16,732 nucleotides of DNA from CAZLLV01 sp964560325 (GTDB taxonomy: Bacteria > Acidobacteriota > Thermoanaerobaculia > Multivoradales > DATKCC01), in the NCBI GenBank assembly GCA_964560325.1, contig CAZLLV010000458.1:1-16732 (forward strand). The letters are read 5' to 3'. Numbering within the stretch: the first letter of the stretch is position 1; the number at the start of each line of letters is the position of its first letter. The notes below the pieces were generated by a model. The model was given only the letters and a program-made list of their open reading frames with translations. It searched no databases and had not been told where the DNA came from. Of the stretch, positions 1 to 5,472 are shown piece after piece. The translations under genes were made by a program, and so were the position numbers.

Positions 1-1769
1 GCGGCGTCGGCCGGGCTGGGCGGCTCCTCCGACACCTGACGGCCGATCGCAGCCGCCAGATCGGGCAACGGTCCGATCCGCCGGCTCCCGCCCTGGGGTG
101 TTCCGGTACGGATCAGGAGATCGGCCATCTCCGCCCAGTCCTTCACCGGGTTGTTGTTGGCGATCTGAATCCCCTGGATGGCGGCCACGGCGCCGGCGAC
201 GATGGGCGTGGCGCTCGAGGTCCCTCCGAAAGAGCTCGTGTACCACTGGTTATCGTCGGCACCGTCGATCATCAGGGACGGAGAGGAGCCGTAGCCGGCG
301 GTCATCACGTCCTCTCCCCATCCCTGGACGTCCAGCCGGCTCCCGTGGTTGGTGAAGCAGAGGGGCTCCCGGGTGTCGGAAGATCCCGCCCCGACCATGA
401 GCGCGCCGGAGTTGCGGACGATCCGGTCGAACCGGTCCTTGTAGCGGGAGTGGTCGAGGTTCATCTCTCCGTTGCCTGCCGCTTCCACCACGATGACCCC
501 CGCCGCCGTGGCCGCATTGATCGCGTCGAAGATCGCGTTCCAGTACTCCATGGCGATGTAACCGCAGCTCTCGCGAGCCTTGCCGTCGACCTTCGGACAG
601 AGGTTGCAGTCGCTGTCTCGGCCCGGACCGCGGGCGTGCTGCTCGATCAGGATCACGTCGCCGACGGCCAGGTTCAGGACCGCGACCAGCACAGCGTCCG
701 CCACGTTCTGGCGGTACGCCAGGCCGAGCCCCCGGTCGGCGGAGACGACCCCACCGCTGGCCCGGGGTACGATTCCCGTGATCCCGATCCCGTCGTCCAG
801 CCCGATCATCACGCCCATCACCGCGGTGCCGTGCTGGCGGGAATCGTCCGTCTGGATGTTGCCGTCCGCGATGAACATGCTCGGCAAGTCCTCGTGCCCG
901 AGGTTCCAGCCCATCTCGACGTCGACGATCCGGACCAGGTTCCCGTCCCCGCCCGGCTGGGTCCAGGCGTATCTCGCATCGATGCCGCCCGGCGCAGGAT
1001 CGAGATAGTCCTGCCGGCTCTCGAAGCTGGGCGTCGTCGGCGGGATGTCGGCATCCTCGGGAATCGGCGCCAGGTAGGCCAGCTCCACGACGTCGAGCTG
1101 GTTCAACCGGTCGGCCAGGCGCTCCCCTGGCTGCCCCGCGGCCAAGCGAAAGGCGTAGTAATTGGCGAGATCGGAGCTCTGGCGACCCTTGCGAATCTCC
1201 GCGTTGAGGCGCAGGTCTTCCAGGAGCTCCGGATCGAGGCTGAATACCGGACTCCACTCCCGCAGAGGCGCTGCTCGCAGGATGTCTCGGACTTCGACCA
1301 TCTGCCGCGCGAGGTTCTCCCGATCGAGATTCTTCCGCCTGAGCAGGGCGCGGTCGTAGTCGTCGAGCTTCTCCGTCTCCGAACGCAAGTCGCTCAGTCT
1401 CGCCCGGGGGTCCTCTCCCCGGGCACGGGCGCGGGGTCGGTCGGAGCGCGGCATCCGGATCCGCGCGCCATCGACGAACTTGACGACCACCACCTCCCGG
1501 CGCAGCCCCTCGCGGTACTGGGTGCGCTCCGGCTTCTCGACCGGGTACTTGGGGGGTAGCGAGATCCGCTCGCTCGGTGGCAACCCCGTCCTCGCCAGGG
1601 TCTCGACCGCCAGAGGCCGACCGGGCACCCGCGGCCGGATCTCCGGGCCGAGATCGCCCCGTTCCCTCGTCTGGGCCATCGTCGGCTCGGGCACCTGCGC
1701 CGCGTCCGCGCAGACCGCCCCCAGGGTCAACATGAACACACAGAGCTCGAGCGAAGATCTCATCCTCAT
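1..1769 (-). CDS. S8 (subtilisin-like) serine peptidase, secreted, 3' end cut by the window edge
   Basis: Subtilase-family endopeptidase, probably exported and made as a zymogen. The reading frame runs leftward from ATG at 1769 to the window edge (589 codons visible). All four active-site elements are present: Asp283 in IVDVEMGW, His313 in RQHGTAVMG, the oxyanion Asn433 in EAAGNGE, and Ser518 in GGTSSATP. Residues 1-24 form a weak Sec signal (MRMR, then a hydrophobic stretch ending VCADAA; Glu8 inside it is unusual). Residues about 92-235 look like a propeptide, with a highly charged, probably coiled-coil stretch at about 125-165. The start is supported by a G-rich ribosome binding site just upstream; a second ATG two codons later (1763) is also possible. 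The natural target is unknown. It lies downstream of a GNAT gene in the same direction, with 182 bp of structured leader between them. Any C-terminal domain lies outside the window. The family call is firm; the cellular role is not. Confidence 0.93.
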   Translation of the reverse strand, partial: MRMRSSLELCVFMLTLGAVCADAAQVPEPTMAQTRERGDLGPEIRPRVPGRPLAVETLARTGLPPSERISLPPKYPVEKPERTQYREGLRREVVVVKFVDGARIRMPRSDRPRARARGEDPRARLSDLRSETEKLDDYDRALLRRKNLDRENLARQMVEVRDILRAAPLREWSPVFSLDPELLEDLRLNAEIRKGRQSSDLANYYAFRLAAGQPGERLADRLNQLDVVELAYLAPIPEDADIPPTTPSFESRQDYLDPAPGGIDARYAWTQPGGDGNLVRIVDVEMGWNLGHEDLPSMFIADGNIQTDDSRQHGTAVMGVMIGLDDGIGITGIVPRASGGVVSADRGLGLAYRQNVADAVLVAVLNLAVGDVILIEQHARGPGRDSDCNLCPKVDGKARESCGYIAMEYWNAIFDAINAATAAGVIVVEAAGNGEMNLDHSRYKDRFDRIVRNSGALMVGAGSSDTREPLCFTNHGSRLDVQGWGEDVMTAGYGSSPSLMIDGADDNQWYTSSFGGTSSATPIVAGAVAAIQGIQIANNNPVKDWAEMADLLIRTGTPQGGSRRIGPLPDLAAAIGRQVSEEPPSPADA

Positions 1770-1951
1770 CGGCCACCCCCCACTTTTTCTGTTTCGCATT
1801 CTCGACGTGGATGCCTCTGCCCGAGGCTCCCCCGGTTCTCCTCGCTCGTCCGGCTCTCGCGAGGACGGCACCGGAAGTCTCACCCTTCCTGGAACGCTCC
1901 GAAGACGCATTCTCCCTCACCGGAATCGGGAGAGATCGTGGCGAGCGAGCG
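1770..1951 (-). promoter_or_regulatory. Hairpin-rich leader upstream of the subtilase gene
   Basis: Gap of 182 bp between the GNAT stop codon and the protease start. Read in the protease direction it can fold into four successive hairpins. At 1912-1892, GAATGC pairs with GCGTTC (one G-U), with a further TC/GA pair closed by a UUCG tetraloop. At 1889-1873, GGAAG pairs with CTTCC (7-nt loop). At 1864-1840, CCTCGC pairs with GCGAGG (13-nt loop). At 1827-1813, GCCTC pairs with GAGGC (5-nt loop). An A-rich stretch follows (about 1800-1782), then the G-rich ribosome binding site. No T-run follows any hairpin, so a classical terminator is not supported. It could be a 5' leader RNA, a terminator/attenuator without a U-tract, or chance folding in GC-rich DNA. 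I could not match it to a known riboswitch class. Confidence 0.3.
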
Positions 1952-2473
1952 CTACGCCTGCGGCTCCCAGCGCATGAGGTAGTAGATCCCGTTCGAGTCG
2001 ACGTGGCGGAAGCCGAGGCGTTTGTAGAGGCGCAGCGCCGGGTTGTTGTACTCGACGTGGATCGAGACCGGGAGGTCCTTCTCCCGCCCCTCGTCGAGCA
2101 GGACTTCCAAGATCTTCCGGCCCAGGCCGCCACCCCGGTGCTCGGGCAGGAGGGCGATGTCGACCAGCCGGATCTCCTCCTTCCAGCGGTCGACGTACAG
2201 GCGCCCGATCGGCTCGCGCCGGCCGATCGCGTCCTTCTCGATCACCAGAAACTCGCAGTCCGGGTAGTAGGTCTGGTAGTGCTGGTGCTGGTTCTCGAAC
2301 TGCCAGCGCAGGAACGCCTCTTTCTGCTCCTCGCTCCACGGCGTCTGCGCCACCTCCTCGCGCCGGGTCGAGGCGTAGAGCTCGGCCAGGAACGGCAGGT
2401 CGTCGTCGGTGATCCAGCGCAGGGAGAGGCCGGACGGGGCGGTGGTGACGACGGTCTTGGCGATCTCGGCCAT
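1952..2473 (-). CDS. GNAT-family N-acetyltransferase
   Basis: Transfers an acetyl group from acetyl-CoA to an amine; the substrate cannot be read from the sequence. The protein is 173 residues, the usual size for a single-domain cytoplasmic GNAT. The acetyl-CoA pyrophosphate-binding loop (motif A) is at about 104-124 as VDIALLPEHRGGGLGRKIL, with R113-GGGLG. The motif B region NNPALRLYKRLGF is at about 143-155, followed by the terminal strand. The start at 2473 is chosen because GGGAGG lies immediately upstream. A longer in-frame extension to 2695 would run across the divergent gene's promoter and coding sequence and is rejected. It is divergent from the DUF6916 gene (94 bp between starts). 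I associate GNAT genes of this type with collar-triplet/DUF6916 neighbourhoods, so a role in modifying those products is possible but unproven. Confidence 0.93.
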   Translation of the reverse strand: MAEIAKTVVTTAPSGLSLRWITDDDLPFLAELYASTRREEVAQTPWSEEQKEAFLRWQFENQHQHYQTYYPDCEFLVIEKDAIGRREPIGRLYVDRWKEEIRLVDIALLPEHRGGGLGRKILEVLLDEGREKDLPVSIHVEYNNPALRLYKRLGFRHVDSNGIYYLMRWEPQA

Positions 2474-2524
2474 GATCCTCCCTACGGCGCCCGACCGGGG
2501 GCACCGGCGGCGGGCGCGCTGCTC

Positions 2525-2530
2525 TATACT
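2525..2530 (+). promoter_or_regulatory. Candidate -10 box for the DUF6916-type gene
   Basis: TATACT (five of six matches to TATAAT) lies 37 bp before the ATG at 2568, in an otherwise GC-rich gap between two divergent genes. No convincing -35 element is seen 16-18 bp upstream, so this is a weak call from position and composition. Confidence 0.3.
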
Positions 2531-2567
2531 GACGGCTCGCGAGAGGCCCAATCTACCGGGAGGAAGC

Positions 2568-2861
2568 ATGCTCGACAAGGTGACCAAGGAGACATTCGAG
2601 CCGCGGAAGGGCGAGACCTTCCGGCTGTCGGACGACGAAGCCGGGACGATCGACCTGAAGCTCGCCACGGTGAACGGCACCGGGCTCCAGGGCAAGGCGC
2701 CGCGCGAGCAGTTCTCCCTCCACTTCCACGGCCCCGCCGACCCCCTGCTGCCGCAGAAGATCTACCGGCTCGAGAACGACGAGGCGGGCGAGATGGACCT
2801 CTTCTTGGTCCCGGTGGCCCGCGACGACGAGGGCGTGACCTACGAGGCCGTGTTCACCTAG
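2568..2861 (+). CDS. DUF6916-type small protein
   Basis: A 97-residue protein with no signal peptide or membrane segment. I recognise the pattern of the DUF6916 family: an N-terminal LDKVTKETFEPRKGETFRL, a central FSLHFHGP (about 49-56), then QKIYRLEN and a C-terminal MDLFLVPVARDDEGVTYEAVFT. The family's function is unknown; members are small, probably beta-rich, and in my recollection often sit beside phage-tail-collar (MdpB-like) genes, as here. The start at 2568 has a strong ribosome binding site (GGGAGGAAGC before ATG); an in-frame upstream ATG at 2409 lies inside the divergent GNAT gene and is rejected. It is the only rightward gene among leftward neighbours and converges on the Tat-protein gene. 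The family assignment is from memory of the sequence pattern and should be confirmed by profile search. Confidence 0.82.
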   Translation: MLDKVTKETFEPRKGETFRLSDDEAGTIDLKLATVNGTGLQGKAPREQFSLHFHGPADPLLPQKIYRLENDEAGEMDLFLVPVARDDEGVTYEAVFT

Positions 2862-2876
2862 GATCCCTACCGGATC
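2862..2876. terminator. Weak hairpin in the convergent gap after the DUF6916 gene
   Basis: Immediately after the stop codon, GATCC (2862-2866) pairs with GGATC (2872-2876) around a 5-nt loop. The stem is only 5 bp and a C-rich, not T-rich, stretch follows, so it is a poor intrinsic terminator. A second small inverted repeat, TCTGT-ttg-ACAGA, is at 2944-2956. The 113-bp gap between the two converging genes (2862-2974) holds nothing else that I can support. Confidence 0.18.
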
Positions 2877-2974
2877 ACCCCGCCTCTCCCCTTCCCTCTC
2901 CGCCCCTCGAGGGTCGGAAAGGGCGCCCCCACCCGAACCTCGTTCTGTTTGACAGAGTCGGTGCCTCTCCTTTG

Positions 2975-3814
2975 TCAGGCGCCCCCGGCCGCCACGAGGC
3001 GCGGGTCGTCCTCCGGCACGCCCTCGAAGCCCACCACCAGCGACGTCTTCTCGTGCGGCTGGTTCTTGGTCCGGGCGGAGCTCTCGGTCATCTCCCACGG
3101 CGCGCGCCAGAGGCCCGGGGCGAGGCCGAGGAGGTAGAAGCCGCGCTGGAGCTTCGGCCGGCCGCCGTACCAGTCGACGGTGAAGTCGGTGTAGAGGCTC
3201 TGCTGGCCGACCGGCGTGCCGATCGGTGCCTGCCGGCCGCTCCCCCGGAGCACCCGTGCCGCCCCCTGCCCGAGCGCGGTCGGACGGCCGTCGAAGACCT
3301 CCAGCACGAGCTCCAGGCCGCCGTCCTGACGGAGCGGCACCAGGAACCGGTTGGGCGGCGACTTCGACGGCCCGGGCCAGAGCTTGCCCTGCCACGAGTA
3401 GTACGGAAACGGCCCCGGCTCGATCGGGTCGAACGACGGGTAGAAGACTGTCAGGACGACGGTCGTGAAGCCCGCCAGCCGGCGCGGCGGGATGCCCGGG
3501 TAGAAGCCGTGCACCCGCATCTCGACCGTCCCGTGCGCCAGTGACTGATCGCCGAGGGGCATGCGCTCCGCCGGCACCACCCGCATCTCGTCACCACCCG
3601 CCGAGCGATACCGCCACGGCTGGAACCGCAGGCTGGGGAGCAGGTCGCTGTCTTCGAGGTAGCCGACCGACAGCGGCAAGATCTCGCCCTGCGCGGCGTC
3701 CCTCGCACTCCCACTCGATCCGGCCGACTGAGCCAGGGCCGCGCCGCCGAACGCGTGCAGCGCGGCCCCCGCCGAAGCCGCCTGGATCAGGCGGCGACGC
3801 GTGAGCGTGATCAT
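2975..3814 (-). CDS. Tat-exported protein of unknown function beside the collar genes
   Basis: A 279-residue protein with a twin-arginine signal: TRRRLIQ at residues 5-11, a hydrophobic stretch and an ALA cleavage site at about 26-28, followed by a Ser/Gly-rich linker. Tat export implies a folded protein delivered to the periplasm or beyond. The mature part has no domain I recognise. It is rich in aromatic residues and Pro (for example FYPGIPPRRLAGF and YYSWQGKLWPGP) and looks beta-rich. The start at 3814 is supported by GGGAGGAG upstream and places the signal at the N-terminus; a longer form from 3871 would bury it. It follows the third collar gene in the same direction after 79 bp containing a strong hairpin, so it may be part of the operon or separately controlled. 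A conserved partner role with the collar proteins is inferred from position only. Confidence 0.85.
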   Translation of the reverse strand: MITLTRRRLIQAASAGAALHAFGGAALAQSAGSSGSARDAAQGEILPLSVGYLEDSDLLPSLRFQPWRYRSAGGDEMRVVPAERMPLGDQSLAHGTVEMRVHGFYPGIPPRRLAGFTTVVLTVFYPSFDPIEPGPFPYYSWQGKLWPGPSKSPPNRFLVPLRQDGGLELVLEVFDGRPTALGQGAARVLRGSGRQAPIGTPVGQQSLYTDFTVDWYGGRPKLQRGFYLLGLAPGLWRAPWEMTESSARTKNQPHEKTSLVVGFEGVPEDDPRLVAAGGA

Positions 3815-3878
3815 CCCCTCTCCTCCCTTCGGATCCCGAAACGAAGCCAGCAGAACCACAGGATCGGCCACCGGGCCG

Positions 3879-3910
3879 TCCCGCCCCGACCGATCAGGTC
3901 CGGGGCGGGA
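3879..3910 (-). terminator. Strong GC hairpin with the collar-3 stop codon in its loop
   Basis: Read leftward, TCCCGCCCCGGACC (3910-3897) pairs with GGTCGGGGCGGGA (3891-3879), giving 13 base pairs with one bulged C and a 5-nt loop, TGATC. The TGA of that loop is the stop codon of the third collar gene (3896-3894), so one arm encodes its last residues (PPRT). No T-run follows, so this may be a terminator without a U-tract, a 3'-end processing or stability element, or a translational element separating the collar genes from the Tat gene. Confidence 0.45.
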
Positions 3911-4412
3911 AGACGCCTTGCAGCGCGATGCAGAAATAGAACGTCAGATACGGCATCAGGTTGTTGTGAGGCGCGTCGCCACCGGCGGGGGCGAGCGCTT
4001 CGGGTGCCATCGGCGCCGGTGCAGGATTCCCGGCTGCGTACGCGTTGACCGTCGTCCGCGCCGCGAACTGTCCCGCTGCGTCATTGTCCTCGGCCGGTCG
4101 CGTCGACGCCTGGAGCGCATGACTGTGGGCCGGGATCTCGGACTCGAGCAGCGACACGGTCTCGGAGCCCCCGGTCTCGCCCAAGTCGTGGAGTGACAGC
4201 CCCGGCCCTTGCCCCGGGTGCATCGGCGCCCGGCCCTGGAGGTCCGGCAGGGCGAAGTTCGACTTGCCGTTGCCGCCGTAAGTGGTACCGAGCAACGAGA
4301 AGAGCGCCGTGTTCTGCGACAGCGGCAAGAGCTGACCGTCACACCACGCCCATCCCTTGGGCGCGAAGTTGAACGGGAAGATGCGGATCTCCGCGACGAA
4401 CGGGTCGGCCAT
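3894..4412 (-). CDS. Phage-tail-collar domain (MdpB-like) protein, third of the triplet
   Basis: A 172-residue protein of the tail-collar/microcystin-dependent-protein type, related to the tip domain of phage short tail fibres but found as stand-alone proteins in many bacteria. Hallmarks: an N-terminal EIRIFPFNFAPKGWAWCDGQ, then LFSLLGTTYGGNGKSNFALPDLQGR, PMHPGQGPG, ETGGSETVSL, the IPAHSH motif (HxH), a variable Ala/Pro-rich stretch (about 100-145), and a conserved C-terminus MPYLTFYFCIALQGVFPPRT. There is no signal peptide, so the export route is not evident. It starts 10 bp after the second collar gene, with GAGGAGAGAG upstream. The HxH pair resembles metal-binding motifs of trimeric phage fibres (family knowledge); metal binding here is inference. 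It is the most diverged of the three in its loop region and ends in FPPRT rather than FPSP. Confidence 0.92.
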   Translation of the reverse strand: MADPFVAEIRIFPFNFAPKGWAWCDGQLLPLSQNTALFSLLGTTYGGNGKSNFALPDLQGRAPMHPGQGPGLSLHDLGETGGSETVSLLESEIPAHSHALQASTRPAEDNDAAGQFAARTTVNAYAAGNPAPAPMAPEALAPAGGDAPHNNLMPYLTFYFCIALQGVFPPRT

Positions 4413-4422
4413 CTCTCTCTCC

Positions 4423-4923
4423 TCAGGTGGGGCTCGGGAAAATCCCGAACAGCGAAATGATGAAATCGATGCACAGGTAGGGCTGGAAGTTCGTGTGCGG
4501 CTGGCTGCCTCCGACTGGTGAAATGCTGCTGGCGGTCATCGGCGCGAGAGGTGTGTCCTGTCCGAAGTAAACGACTTCTGTCTGGCCGAGGACGTTGTTG
4601 CCCGGAGTCTCCTGGGTCGCGAGCGCGGTCGACGCCAGGAGCGGATGAGAGTGGGCCGGAATCTGGTTCACCGTCAGCGTGATCTCCTCCGCCCCTCCGG
4701 TCTCGGCGAGGATGAAACCGTTGCCCTGGTGGATCGGGAGCCGGCCACGCAGATCCGGCAGGGCGAAGGTGCTCTGCCCGTCCCCGCCGTAGGTCGTCCC
4801 GATGAGTTGGAAGAGGGTCTCGTTCTCCGAGATCGCCAGGAGCTGCCCCTCGCAGAACATCCAGCCGGCGGGAGCGAAGTTCCCGGCGAACATGCGGATC
4901 TCACCGACGTACGGTTGTGCCAT
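4423..4923 (-). CDS. Phage-tail-collar domain (MdpB-like) protein, second of the triplet
   Basis: A 166-residue collar-domain protein built like its two neighbours: GEIRMFAGNFAPAGWMFCEG, LFQLIGTTYGGDGQSTFALP, DLRGRLPIHQGNGF, ETGGAEEITL, IPAHSH (HxH), a variable segment at about 100-140, and the terminal FQPYLCIDFIISLFGIFPSP. No signal peptide is seen. The gene starts 12 bp after the first collar gene, and its AGGAG ribosome binding site overlaps the TAG stop codon of that gene, which suggests tight translational coupling. Its C-terminal strand (CIDFIISLFGI) is more hydrophobic than in the flanking copies. The family is sure; function is not. A fixed set of three different paralogues suggests they assemble together rather than act redundantly. 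Confidence 0.92.
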   Translation of the reverse strand: MAQPYVGEIRMFAGNFAPAGWMFCEGQLLAISENETLFQLIGTTYGGDGQSTFALPDLRGRLPIHQGNGFILAETGGAEEITLTVNQIPAHSHPLLASTALATQETPGNNVLGQTEVVYFGQDTPLAPMTASSISPVGGSQPHTNFQPYLCIDFIISLFGIFPSPT

Positions 4924-4935
4924 CTCTTCGCTCTC

Positions 4936-5436
4936 CTAGTTCGGTGACGGGAAGATGCCCTGCAAGGCGATGCAGAAGCTGAGGGTGAGGAACGGCTGCA
5001 TGTTCAGATGCGCCTGGCTACCGCCGGTGTTCGCCACTGAACCGGCCGCCATGGCGACGAGTTGCTGGGGGCCGACGTAAAGGTCGCTTCCGCCGTTGGC
5101 GAAAAGCCCGCTACTGCCCGCCGGCTGGCCTCCGGACGTGTTGGTGCCGTTCAGCACGTGGGTGTGGGTCGGGATCTCCGCGATCGACAGGGTGTGCGCC
5201 TGCTCGCCCCCCCGCTCGCCGAGCGTGTGGCCACTGCCGACGTGGATCGGCGTCCGCGCCCGTAGATCGGGCAGGGCGAAGTTCACCCGCCCGTCGCCAC
5301 CGAATGTGGTCCCGAGCAGGGAGAACAGAGCCTGGTTCTGGTTGATCGGCAAGAGCTGTCCGTTGCACAGCGCCCATCCTTTGGGCGCGAATACGAAGCT
5401 CATGATCCGGATCTCCGACAGGAATGGTTCAGCCAC
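4936..5436 (-). CDS. Phage-tail-collar domain (MdpB-like) protein, first of the triplet
   Basis: A 166-residue collar-domain protein: SEIRIMSFVFAPKGWALCNG, LFSLLGTTFGGDGRVNFALP, DLRARTPIHVGSG, ERGGEQAHTL, IPTHTH (HxH), a Gly/Ser-rich variable segment (about 97-140), and the terminal MQPFLTLSFCIALQGIFPSP. It begins with GTG at 5436, chosen because AAAGGAGAG lies just upstream and the product then aligns with its two neighbours from the second residue. It lies 36 bp after the stop of the giant surface-protein gene in the same direction, so co-transcription with it is likely. No signal peptide is visible. Confidence 0.92.
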   Translation of the reverse strand: MAEPFLSEIRIMSFVFAPKGWALCNGQLLPINQNQALFSLLGTTFGGDGRVNFALPDLRARTPIHVGSGHTLGERGGEQAHTLSIAEIPTHTHVLNGTNTSGGQPAGSSGLFANGGSDLYVGPQQLVAMAAGSVANTGGSQAHLNMQPFLTLSFCIALQGIFPSPN

Positions 5437-5472
5437 CCGCTCTCCTTTCTGTTGGACTCCGTCGTGGCGGCG

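Noticed and set aside
1770..1951. Cobalamin or glycine riboswitch before the protease gene
   Set aside because: The stretch AGCGAGGAGAACCGGG faintly resembles a B12 box, and GAGAGCC recalls glycine aptamers, but the required core motifs and their order are missing.
250..2133. Leftward frame of 627 codons overlapping the protease and GNAT genes
   Set aside because: The product is an Arg/Gly-rich shadow; the other leftward frame carries the complete subtilase catalytic motifs.
2862..2974. Strong bidirectional terminator between the convergent genes
   Set aside because: Only stems of about 5 bp were found, with no T-run in either direction.
3894..5436. Collar genes as part of a prophage or contractile injection system
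   Set aside because: No sheath, tube, baseplate, spike, portal, terminase, integrase or ATPase gene is present; stand-alone collar triplets occur outside phages.
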